Of a stretch of DNA of 64,000 nt, positions 1 to 7,224 are shown one piece after another (position 1 is the stretch's first letter; each line of letters starts with the position of its first letter). Source of the DNA: GCA-2706205 sp964215955 (GTDB lineage: Bacteria > Bdellovibrionota > Bacteriovoracia > Bacteriovoracales > Bacteriovoracaceae); contig CAXPDR010000038.1 in assembly GCA_964215955.1 (NCBI GenBank), forward strand, positions 158,978 through 222,977, written 5' to 3'. The translations under genes and the position numbers were made by a program. The notes beneath the pieces are model-generated. The model saw nothing but the letters and a program-made list of their open reading frames with translations. It made no database searches and was not told the origin of the DNA.

Positions 1-412
1 TAACGACTCTGTTTCCAAGTTCAAGCATCGTTCTATCATCAATTTCTACATTTGGTGTCCAATAAATGCCTTTACCAACTTTACTTCCCCATAATCTCAA
101 CCAAAAACTGTAAACACCAGGAATAATTCTAAGACATGACTCTAAAAAAGGAAGAGAATAGTATACGAGTTGAATCTGATGACTTCCCCACCAAGGATTA
201 TACCTTTTATCTAAAAGATCTGATTTGCCAGGCTTTAAGGGAAAAAATATATTAATAAACCTAAAAGTAAGCACGGGATAGAAATAAAGAACAAAAAGTA
301 CTCCTATAGTACTTACAAAACCAGGATTCTTAGCAAAATTAATAAATGAAATAATTGATAAGATATAAAAACTTAACGGAAATAAAGTAATAATTTTACC
401 TAAAATACTCAT
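1..412 (-). CDS. Acyltransferase-like protein, hexapeptide-repeat type (partial, N-terminal part)
   Basis: About 137 N-terminal residues are in the window; the rest lies beyond the left edge. Residues 1-60 hold two hydrophobic membrane segments. A soluble stretch follows with YNPWWGSHQ and then WGSKVGKGIYWTPNVEIDD, whose spaced Gly/Val/Ile pattern looks like the entry into a left-handed beta-helix (hexapeptide) acyltransferase domain. The ATG start is preceded by AAGGA and lies one base after the stop of the desaturase gene, so it is the last visible gene of the oxygenase operon. A membrane-linked O- or N-acylation of the operon's product is an inference; the acceptor cannot be read from this fragment. 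Confidence 0.55.
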   Translation of the reverse strand, partial: MSILGKIITLFPLSFYILSIISFINFAKNPGFVSTIGVLFVLYFYPVLTFRFINIFFPLKPGKSDLLDKRYNPWWGSHQIQLVYYSLPFLESCLRIIPGVYSFWLRLWGSKVGKGIYWTPNVEIDDRTMLELGNRVV

Positions 413-413
413 A

Positions 414-1169
414 TTAATTCCTTCTTACTGGATATAAAAGTTTTTGCCAAAAATTCAGTTTTAATTGCACACCCATTTTATCTTCAATTGCATTTTTTTT
501 CTGATAGGTTCCGTGAATTTTATCCCAAAGATTTAAATTTGCTCCATAATTGTAAAATAGCCCTCGTCCATGATGAAAACTATGTTCAGCAGGGGTCATA
601 ATAAAAAAATAATCTGTGACAATTTTATTAATTTTTTCATTTGTAATGACAAATCGAGAGTGCTTCCATAAATCTAGAGCACCTGAAAGAGCTGCACCAA
701 CTAAATAACCATATGGATTATCGAGTAAAAACAAAAACAACGCTCCCATTGGTAAATAAACCAAAAAAAATGAAGTCCAAATTGTATTTTTTGAAGTGGC
801 AAAAACATCAAATTCCGTGACTGAATGATGAACTACATGAATATTAAAAAGCTTCTTAAAATGTAGAACTCTATGATTCCAATAGTAAAAATAATCAACA
901 ATAAAAAAGTTGATTATGAATCCTCCTATAAATCCTATAGATAAACTATTTTCAAATTGAGGTAAAAAAGATTTTACCCCCTGATAAATAATTCCAACTT
1001 GCAATAAAGGAATAATAGTTCCTTGTAAAGAAAGATTTGATAAATCTAGAACCCAATCTCCTAAGGACTTAGTACGATAAAACTTTCTTAATTTTTTATT
1101 ATTAAGGCTGAGAAATAAGAGAACAAAGAATGAGCTATAGATAATTAAATCGTTAAATCCAAAATTCAA
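414..1169 (-). CDS. Fatty acid hydroxylase / sterol desaturase family protein
   Basis: A 251-aa integral membrane diiron enzyme of the fatty acid hydroxylase superfamily. Several hydrophobic segments carry the His clusters of the family: HRVLH (HxxxH), HVVHH (HxxHH) and HSFHH (HxxHH) in the C-terminal half. Members insert oxygen or a double bond into sterols, carotenoids, sphingoid bases or fatty acyl chains. The start overlaps the end of the Rieske gene by 17 nt and the stop is one base from the acyltransferase start, so translation is probably coupled. The substrate is unknown; the neighbours point to a lipid-like or polyketide-like compound modified by several oxygenases. Confidence 0.82.
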   Translation of the reverse strand: MNFGFNDLIIYSSFFVLLFLSLNNKKLRKFYRTKSLGDWVLDLSNLSLQGTIIPLLQVGIIYQGVKSFLPQFENSLSIGFIGGFIINFFIVDYFYYWNHRVLHFKKLFNIHVVHHSVTEFDVFATSKNTIWTSFFLVYLPMGALFLFLLDNPYGYLVGAALSGALDLWKHSRFVITNEKINKIVTDYFFIMTPAEHSFHHGRGLFYNYGANLNLWDKIHGTYQKKNAIEDKMGVQLKLNFWQKLLYPVRRN

Positions 1170-2187
1170 AATCTACACTCCGTTCAGGCAGTAACCTAGG
1201 ATCCTTACCTTTGGAAATCTCATTTCTTATTGATTCAATAAAGACATGGACAATATCAGCTGAGCTATTGCTAAAGTTTTCCCCATATTTTTTTATCACT
1301 TCCATCTGAATATCTAAAACTTCAATATCTTGATCAATTACTGCTTGCCCTTGATAAGCAACAATAGGCCCCGCAAAAAAGTTCAACCATCCAAAGTTAA
1401 AAGTTAGATCAGTATAGACATGAGTTTCCGTATCTGTAACAGGTATACAATGAGATGAAATAAAAAAACTCTTTTTTCCAAATTGATATTCAACGCTAGT
1501 CATATTTGGGGCGAGAAATCTATCGATATGGATAATGGGTGCTTTACTAGGATTCAAAAACCAAGAAAACCAGCCAAGATTATCCGTTTCATTTCTGTAA
1601 TCCACTTCTACCATTCCATCTTTACGAATTACCGTGGCATCAATTTTTTCATTCTTTGAAACTCTAAAGATATCAGGATGAACAAAAACGGTATGAGGAA
1701 CATCTACATAGTTTTCTGCACAATTGGTCACATTATTTTTAAATTTGTTAAAGAGCCTTATGGTTTTAAAACCTTTCTCACCATAATGAGGCATTCTATG
1801 TGGAGCAATATCGAAAGCCTCATTTCTCTCAAGCCTAACATAGACAAAGCCATCTTGAATCATAGACTCGTACCTGTGAGCACATCGACTACTTATTTTC
1901 TTAAAATTCTTTCCTTCTGCTGGAATTTCACAAACTGTCCCATCTTTATCAAAAGTCCAACCATGATAGGGACACCTAAGAGTTCCATTTTTCACAGCAC
2001 CAAGGGAAAGTTTAAAGTTACGATGGGGGCACCTATCCCTTAGAACAGTGATTTCATTTGTTCCTGTTCGAAAAAGAACTAACCACTCATTAAGAATCAT
2101 TCTTTGAATTGGCTTATCCTTAGGTACTTCCTTCTCTTCACAGGCCACATACCAAAAATTTTTATAGTTCAAATTATTTTCCGACAT
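1153..2187 (-). CDS. Rieske non-haem iron oxygenase, alpha subunit type
   Basis: 344 aa. The N-terminal Rieske [2Fe-2S] domain has CPHR and CPYHGW, the CxH...CxxH ligand pairs, at about residues 52-75. The catalytic domain has NYVDVPHTVFVH, which fits the Asn/Asp-x-x-x-His-x4-His part of the mononuclear iron site. Such enzymes hydroxylate, desaturate or demethylate ring compounds including sterols and chlorin-type molecules. The start overlaps the ferredoxin gene by 14 nt, and that ferredoxin is the obvious electron donor; no dedicated reductase is seen in the window. The substrate is unknown. The family call is firm, the pathway is inference. Confidence 0.88.
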   Translation of the reverse strand: MSENNLNYKNFWYVACEEKEVPKDKPIQRMILNEWLVLFRTGTNEITVLRDRCPHRNFKLSLGAVKNGTLRCPYHGWTFDKDGTVCEIPAEGKNFKKISSRCAHRYESMIQDGFVYVRLERNEAFDIAPHRMPHYGEKGFKTIRLFNKFKNNVTNCAENYVDVPHTVFVHPDIFRVSKNEKIDATVIRKDGMVEVDYRNETDNLGWFSWFLNPSKAPIIHIDRFLAPNMTSVEYQFGKKSFFISSHCIPVTDTETHVYTDLTFNFGWLNFFAGPIVAYQGQAVIDQDIEVLDIQMEVIKKYGENFSNSSADIVHVFIESIRNEISKGKDPRLLPERSVDFEFWI

Positions 2188-2473
2188 ATTTTAGTTTTGC
2201 ATTCCCATTAAATTTAAGCTGGCAACCAAGACGAATATTTTCCCTTCCCTCACCATAAATTTCAATTATTTCATTTTCATCATCATCGGCCGGCGATAAA
2301 TTATCAATACCTTCAATAACTTGAACACAACAAGTACCACACACTCCTGTTCGACACCCAAAAAGAACTGGGGAATTTGCAGCGGTTAAGACCTCGGAGA
2401 GATTTTGGCCATGAAGTAAATCAACACTCATTAAATCGCCATTTGAGTTTTCGATATCAACTGTATAATTCAT
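2174..2473 (-). CDS. 2Fe-2S ferredoxin, plant type
   Basis: 99 aa with the plant-type cluster motif: C40, C45, C48 and C84 in FGCRTGVCGTCC and LGCQ. An extra Cys (C49) follows the third ligand. It is a small soluble electron carrier and, lying directly before the Rieske oxygenase with a 14-nt overlap, probably delivers electrons to it and perhaps to the diiron proteins of the same operon. The start overlaps the end of the AurF-like gene by 17 nt. Length and cysteine spacing are typical of the family. Confidence 0.9.
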   Translation of the reverse strand: MNYTVDIENSNGDLMSVDLLHGQNLSEVLTAANSPVLFGCRTGVCGTCCVQVIEGIDNLSPADDDENEIIEIYGEGRENIRLGCQLKFNGNAKLKYVGK

Positions 2474-3650
2474 AAAGCTTCTGCCTTTTAAATTTATTAA
2501 ATTTTTTATGATTATCTTTCAAATACCTATCAATTGTAACTTTATTCATTATTTCCATATCTCTGTTACTAGCATTTAAAAATTCTAATTCATTAACATA
2601 CTGTTTATAAGACTCCCTAGCTTCTACATGAGTCTTATGAGCATATTGAACTCCAGCATTTTCAAAGCAAAAGCTTTTTTCCATAAGATTTATGGCCTCT
2701 TTATTTTCAAGCCCAAAAGCCCTAGAAGTTAACACATCATAAATTGATTTAAATAATGCCGGTTCGTACCAAAAAATCCCATTTACACATATATTGAAAT
2801 TAGAGTGATCCTTTTGACAGCCTTTAATGGCCATATTAGTAACTAGTTTTTCAAATACAGTAGGCTTTTTTAACGACCTTACAACATCATGTCCTATAAT
2901 TGTTGAACTATTAAAATGATAGGACTCATCTAAGAAATGATGATAGCTTATTTTTGCCGGGATGGGAGCATTTTCTTGGTCTTCATGTTTCATATAATAT
3001 TGACTAAGTTGATGCTGAACAATTTTCCCCTTCAAAGTACGAAGCCCCCTTACTGTCAAATATTGAGAAGCAATAAATGCATTTGAAGATGATAGATAAG
3101 AGAAAAAGTGAAGTTGAAATTTTTTCCAAAAGTCTTTCAACTTATTACTGTCTGGAAAAATCATAGTCTGAGTAGCAAAATTTTTCATTGGATAAGTAAA
3201 AATTCTTTTTCCAAAAACTTTTTCTTCCACTTGTTCACTCACCTGTTTAAAGGCATTAATATGGGCTCGCTCTTGATAGGACTCAAAATCTAAAGTATCA
3301 CAAACAATTCTAAAATCCTCCATTCCATACAGACCTGCTGCTGCAGTTTGATTTAAAAAAATGGTTGCGATCTCTGCTGAAATAATTTGAGAATAATATC
3401 CAACCCAGTAGAGCTGATTTAAAAGAACTCTTTGGGATTTGGTGGCCTGATCCCAAATTGGTGTCCCGTATAACAAACTAAACTCTTCAGGGTTCCAATA
3501 CTCATCCTTACAATCCTCAAAAATAAATTGGTTAGCGAGTAGGTCTAACTCATCACCATTGTCTTGTTTTTTATTTCTTCGATTGTTAATTTCAAGTTTT
3601 TTGAATGTCTTTGTATCGTTCAGTAACGATATCTCTTTTTCGAATGCCAC
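2457..3650 (-). CDS. AurF-like diiron oxygenase (p-aminobenzoate N-oxygenase family)
   Basis: 397 aa, probable first gene of the oxygenase operon. It has the two half-sites of an AurF-type ferritin-like diiron enzyme: E93, then E127-x2-H130 (YQERAH), and H238-x3-E242-x2-H245 (HHFLDESYH). AurF and relatives oxidise aryl amines or hydroxylate with O2. The Glu expected between the half-sites in AurF is not obvious near residues 187-196, which read SSSNAFIASQ, so the site may differ. The start is GTG at 3650 with AGGGG six bases upstream. The downstream ferredoxin overlaps it by 17 nt. The family assignment rests on motif spacing alone. Confidence 0.65.
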   Translation of the reverse strand: MAFEKEISLLNDTKTFKKLEINNRRNKKQDNGDELDLLANQFIFEDCKDEYWNPEEFSLLYGTPIWDQATKSQRVLLNQLYWVGYYSQIISAEIATIFLNQTAAAGLYGMEDFRIVCDTLDFESYQERAHINAFKQVSEQVEEKVFGKRIFTYPMKNFATQTMIFPDSNKLKDFWKKFQLHFFSYLSSSNAFIASQYLTVRGLRTLKGKIVQHQLSQYYMKHEDQENAPIPAKISYHHFLDESYHFNSSTIIGHDVVRSLKKPTVFEKLVTNMAIKGCQKDHSNFNICVNGIFWYEPALFKSIYDVLTSRAFGLENKEAINLMEKSFCFENAGVQYAHKTHVEARESYKQYVNELEFLNASNRDMEIMNKVTIDRYLKDNHKKFNKFKRQKLYELYS

Positions 3651-3832
3651 TTAATCCCCTCAAAATAGCTATACAATAGTCTAGAAAAGGGTTTAAACAA
3701 TGACAAGGTGCCATTTTCCCCATAAATACTTCCTTTGCGCACCATTCGGCGCATTAAGTACTTGAAATAGACTAAGTTTATTGGCCTTACGTTGCTTACA
3801 AGTTTGCAAAGAAAAATTCTAAGGAGAAAACA

Positions 3833-3949
3833 ATGCGTCAATTTTTACTTATGACACTTCTGTGTCTGACAACAAACCTTTCAACATTTGCAAATGATTC
3901 AAGTGAAGAATATTGTGAAAGAAATCCCTACGCCTCAAGCTGCAGCTAA
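3833..3949 (+). CDS. Small secreted peptide, 38 aa, two cysteines
   Basis: ATG at 3833 is preceded by a strong AAGGAG seven bases upstream. The product starts MRQFLLMTLLCL, has a short signal peptide ending near TFA-ND, and leaves a mature part of about 18 residues with two cysteines (YCERNP and SCS at the end). A hairpin terminator follows ten bases after the stop. The combination of ribosome site, signal peptide and terminator makes it a credible gene although it is very short. No family is recognised. The mature peptide could form one disulfide; toxin, signal or structural peptide are all open. Confidence 0.62.
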   Translation: MRQFLLMTLLCLTTNLSTFANDSSEEYCERNPYASSCS

Positions 3950-3958
3950 ATAATAATA

Positions 3959-3984
3959 GGCACTAATGTAATTTAGTGCCTTTT
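3959..3984 (+). terminator. Rho-independent terminator of the small peptide gene
   Basis: GGCACTAA (3959-3966) and TTAGTGCC (3973-3980) form an 8-bp perfect stem with a 6-nt loop, followed by TTTTAATTT. It lies between the peptide gene and the convergent end of the gene at 3988, so it may serve both directions, with the plus strand having the better T tract. Confidence 0.8.
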
Positions 3985-3987
3985 AAT

Positions 3988-5985
3988 TTAATAGAATAAA
4001 TACGGGCTAAAGTGATACCTATTACCTAAGATAGAGCTTTTGATAACATTATTTTTTAAACTTTTGTTTCCATGTATAATGTTAGAAGTCAAAAAACGAC
4101 TTAAATTAGAACTAGGAAGAATGGCCTTACTCTCCCCATAATTAGTAGTTATAAGAGTAAAGTCAGATTTTCTTATTCTAAAGTCACTCAATATTAATGA
4201 AAAGTTAGGGTCTTTATCTAATAATTTTTTAAAATCATCTTTGTTTTTAATTTTATTAACACCAGTATTTGGATCATAAGCTCCAATATAATAAAATTCT
4301 TCATCTTCAGTTATTTCATTAATTAAAATACTATGCCCAATGCTTTTATTCTCAACTTTAAAAAATATCATAGGTTTAATATTTAACTTTAATAGGTTTT
4401 TCATTGAATTGATTTCCTCATCATCAATCGTTTTTTGAGAAAACCAACCTTTAAACTGGTTATAAAAATCAAATTCTTTTTTCTGCCTTTCAAAGATTAT
4501 TTTTGCAAACTCTTCTTCATCTAAAGACTCTGTGAATGACCTAATGGAATCATACCCAGGAACAACAATCATTTCTCCTCGATATAGTTCTTTTACTAAT
4601 TCAAAGTTCTTCTCTTTTGATAATGGTTTTGCATTGGGTTCAAACAAAACTCTATTAAACAGTAAAGACTGCATTTCCACTAAAGCGTGGCACATGGCCA
4701 TACCGTAAGAACCATTTTTGACACTAAGAATATCATCATCTGTAAGATCTGCTTGAATGTCTAAAGGTTCTTTATCTAACATTAAGGTAAATAATACTTT
4801 ATTTTTCCTTTCAACTTTAACAATTTCAGCCTTTAAAAATGAGTCATGTAAAGTGAACCCAGATTGACTCATATTTTCTGGAATCGTATATGCAATGGTA
4901 CTTCCTTTATACTTGAACACTCCCTGCTTGTATGAGAATGAATCTGAAAGTTCCAAATCAAACTCTTTGACTATTCTTTTATCTTCTTCTCTAACCTCAG
5001 CCTCAATTAGAAAAATAACTTTATTGCCATTGTTAGATAATCTAATCGTCTTTAATTTTTGAAGTTTATCGTTACTTAATTGAACAGGCTCAATCGTAAT
5101 AAATTTCATTTTAGATTTTTTTGAATTGAAATAACTCATCAAAAAACTCTGAGTTCCGAAACTTTCAAACTTTAACATTTTTATAGCAAATATATTAAGT
5201 TTAACTAAAAGTTTAGTTGGAAGAAGTGTTCTTAAATAATGAATTTTATAATATGCATGTAATCTGTCACTCAAAGAGTTAGATGTTAGCTGTTCTTCAA
5301 TATTTTGCAAATAAAGCTGATAAGTGTCCTCTAAATTCAATTGTTTGGGAAAAGCTTTATTGAATAAGGCTTTTCTTCTGCCTTCAACAGATAGTTCTTT
5401 ATAGGTAGCAATAACAAGATTTTTTTCTTTCAATAAATCAGGAATAAGAATTGGTACAACAGTTGAAAAACCTGAAAAATCAGGAATAATCTCTTTAAAA
5501 ATATCGCTTACTAATTTTGCACAATTAGAATAAAAAAATGAATAAGTCTGATCACTTTTCATTTTAATTTCGCTATTGATGCTGTCAATAACTTTATTTT
5601 TTTGTTCAATTGGTAAATCTAATACATATGTCGTTAGATCTCTATTTTGTTTAAAGTTATGTTCATCTTGTATTTTTTTAAATGAACGAATGACAGTTCG
5701 TACCCCATAATTTTCACCAATTCCAATTCCTCTAGCATAATCAATATCTCTCGCTTCAACATCAGCAACAAACTCAACTAACAAATCCTTCTCACTTGGC
5801 TTTTCACCAACCATAAAGTGAAGATAAGCATGGCCGAATGTTGACTTTCCAATACCTTTACTTGCAGCAACGGTATAAGCAATCTTTTTAAAGTCATTTC
5901 CATTCAATTCAGATATTGAATAAGACTTAAAACTAAAAATACTTAAAAATACAAATGTGAAAATGTTTAAACTTTTCCAAGACAT
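3988..5985 (-). CDS. Large secreted protein: Lnb/DUF4105-like N-terminal domain plus a second cysteine-peptidase-like site
   Basis: 665 aa with an N-terminal signal peptide (residues 1-24). Residues about 30-175 resemble the Lnb/DUF4105 periplasmic domain: STFGHAYLHF with H52 and FFYSNCAKLVSDI with C155, the His and Cys conserved in that NlpC/P60-like fold. The C-terminal half has a second possible Cys-His-Asp set: C432 (YGMAMCHA), H551 (GHSILI) and D571 (YDPN), as in C39/papain-like folds. The middle is beta-rich and unassigned. It stands alone between the peptide gene and the tandem paralogues. Family function is unproven; an envelope amidase, transpeptidase or peptidase role is inference. 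Confidence 0.6.
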   Translation of the reverse strand: MSWKSLNIFTFVFLSIFSFKSYSISELNGNDFKKIAYTVAASKGIGKSTFGHAYLHFMVGEKPSEKDLLVEFVADVEARDIDYARGIGIGENYGVRTVIRSFKKIQDEHNFKQNRDLTTYVLDLPIEQKNKVIDSINSEIKMKSDQTYSFFYSNCAKLVSDIFKEIIPDFSGFSTVVPILIPDLLKEKNLVIATYKELSVEGRRKALFNKAFPKQLNLEDTYQLYLQNIEEQLTSNSLSDRLHAYYKIHYLRTLLPTKLLVKLNIFAIKMLKFESFGTQSFLMSYFNSKKSKMKFITIEPVQLSNDKLQKLKTIRLSNNGNKVIFLIEAEVREEDKRIVKEFDLELSDSFSYKQGVFKYKGSTIAYTIPENMSQSGFTLHDSFLKAEIVKVERKNKVLFTLMLDKEPLDIQADLTDDDILSVKNGSYGMAMCHALVEMQSLLFNRVLFEPNAKPLSKEKNFELVKELYRGEMIVVPGYDSIRSFTESLDEEEFAKIIFERQKKEFDFYNQFKGWFSQKTIDDEEINSMKNLLKLNIKPMIFFKVENKSIGHSILINEITEDEEFYYIGAYDPNTGVNKIKNKDDFKKLLDKDPNFSLILSDFRIRKSDFTLITTNYGESKAILPSSNLSRFLTSNIIHGNKSLKNNVIKSSILGNRYHFSPYLFY

Positions 5986-6112
5986 ATATCTTCCTCATTA
6001 AATTATTAATACTTAATTTTACAGGAAAGAGATCTTAGTTTACATTTCTTTGAAATATATTCGGACCTAGAAAATGGGTGTATAAAGATTCGACAATTTT
6101 ATGGATTTAAAG

Positions 6113-6145
6113 TTAAAAAGAGTCTGAGAGCTGAAGCTCCCAGAC
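6113..6145 (-). terminator. Terminator of the tandem paralogue operon
   Basis: GTCTG-A-GAGCT and AGCTC-C-CAGAC pair with a single A/C mismatch and a 2-nt loop (6122-6145). On the minus strand the stem is followed by TCTTTTTAAC. It lies nine bases after the stop of the last paralogue. Confidence 0.75.
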
Positions 6146-6153
6146 ATTAATTA

Positions 6154-6402
6154 TTATAATAAGCTTTCAATATTTCCAACAGTTACGGCTTCTCCAGCTT
6201 CAAAAAGCTCAACAACTGCATCTTGGATTGATTCTGCATCTAATACCAAATAAGTTAAAGGTGAAGTCGTACTTGTCATGGCCTCAGAGTCAATTTGATC
6301 CGCGGAACAAATTCTATTACCAACTAAACAGCTACCTTCTAGGGATACTGCACCAGCAAAAGTAGATGAAATAAGTAATGATATAAATAATACTTTTTTC
6401 AT
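6154..6402 (-). CDS. Small secreted protein, short copy of a tandem paralogue family
   Basis: 82 aa with signal peptide MKKVLFISLLISSTFAGA. It is the third and shortest of three tandem paralogues. It shares the TSTTSPLTYLVLD segment and the VVELFEAGEAVTV C-terminus, but lacks the 38 residues present between them in the other two. The deletion falls exactly between the IQDA and IQNA codons of the longer copies and keeps frame. Two cysteines (GSCLVGNRIC) are retained. AGGAG lies eight bases before the ATG, in a leader nearly identical to that of the middle copy. No family recognised. Confidence 0.8.
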   Translation of the reverse strand: MKKVLFISLLISSTFAGAVSLEGSCLVGNRICSADQIDSEAMTSTTSPLTYLVLDAESIQDAVVELFEAGEAVTVGNIESLL

Positions 6403-6411
6403 TTCAGTCTC

Positions 6412-6768
6412 CTATAGTAACCCGTTAATGTTTTCAACTGTTACAGCTTCTCCAGCTTCAAAAAGCTCAACTACTGCATTTTGAATATGCTTTGGAGCTA
6501 CTTCTAACTCATTTGCAACCGAGATTGTTGTCTTCATATCTGACTCCTCATCAAATGCTTCTTGAACTAATAAAGCTCCAGTAACTTCAGCATCTTGGAT
6601 TGATTCTGAATCTAATACTAAATAAGTTAGCGGTGAAGTTGTACTTGAAAATTGATCAAGAGCTTTAGTATCACGACTGCAAGTACGACCGAAACATGTA
6701 TCACCCATAATAGTAGCATTAGCAAAAGTAGATGAAATAAGTAATGATATAAATAATAATTTTTTCAT
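6412..6768 (-). CDS. Small secreted protein, tandem paralogue (middle copy)
   Basis: 118 aa, signal peptide about 19 residues (MKKLLFISLLISSTFANA), then a Cys pair (DTCFGRTC) and a long conserved acidic C-terminal part with QEAFDEESDMKTTISVANE and ELFEAGEAVTVEN. It is nearly identical to the first copy over the last 75 residues and to the short copy over the leader and signal peptide. Neighbouring copies are separated by nine bases, so all three form one transcript. The mature protein is acidic, small and without recognised domain. Secretion to the periplasm or beyond is predicted only from the signal peptide. Confidence 0.82.
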   Translation of the reverse strand: MKKLLFISLLISSTFANATIMGDTCFGRTCSRDTKALDQFSSTTSPLTYLVLDSESIQDAEVTGALLVQEAFDEESDMKTTISVANELEVAPKHIQNAVVELFEAGEAVTVENINGLL

Positions 6769-6777
6769 TTCAGTCTC

Positions 6778-7134
6778 CTAAAGTAATCCGTTAATGTTTT
6801 CAACTGTTACAGCTTCTCCAGCTTCAAAAAGCTCAATTACTGCATTTTGAATATGCTTTGGAGCAACTTCTAACACATTTGCAACCGAGATTGTTGTCTT
6901 CATATCTGACTCCTCATCAAATGCTTCTTGAACTAATAAAGCTCCAGTAACTTCAGCGTCTTGAATTGTTTCTGAATCCATTGCTAAATAAGTTAATGGT
7001 GAAGTTATACTTGAAATCTCTTCAAATCCTCTTCCGACTGCATCACAAGATCTTGAGTGACAAGTTTCTCCAGCAAGGAAGGCATATGAGTTAATTGATA
7101 ATAATACAAAAGCAAGCGTAGTTAATTTCTTCAT
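6778..7134 (-). CDS. Small secreted protein, tandem paralogue (first copy)
   Basis: 118 aa, first gene of the three-gene array. The signal peptide (MKKLTTLAFVLLSINSYA) differs from that of the other copies, while the C-terminal 75 residues are almost identical to the middle copy; the mature N-terminus (GETCHSRSCDAVGRG) has diverged but keeps the Cys pair. AGGAG lies eight bases before the ATG. Conserved tail plus variable head suggests either gene conversion of the tail or selection for head diversity. No family recognised. Confidence 0.82.
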   Translation of the reverse strand: MKKLTTLAFVLLSINSYAFLAGETCHSRSCDAVGRGFEEISSITSPLTYLAMDSETIQDAEVTGALLVQEAFDEESDMKTTISVANVLEVAPKHIQNAVIELFEAGEAVTVENINGLL

Positions 7135-7224
7135 GATTTTCTCCTAGTTTTAAAGTGGAGATTATCTACAGCAGAAACCAATGCGACGCAATAAAAAACG
7201 AAAAAGAATGTAAAACTTACAAAA

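Noticed and set aside
3620..3841. Minus-strand frame of 73 codons upstream of the AurF-like gene.
   Set aside because: It overlaps the start of that gene and, antisense, the small peptide's ribosome site; it has no ribosome site of its own.
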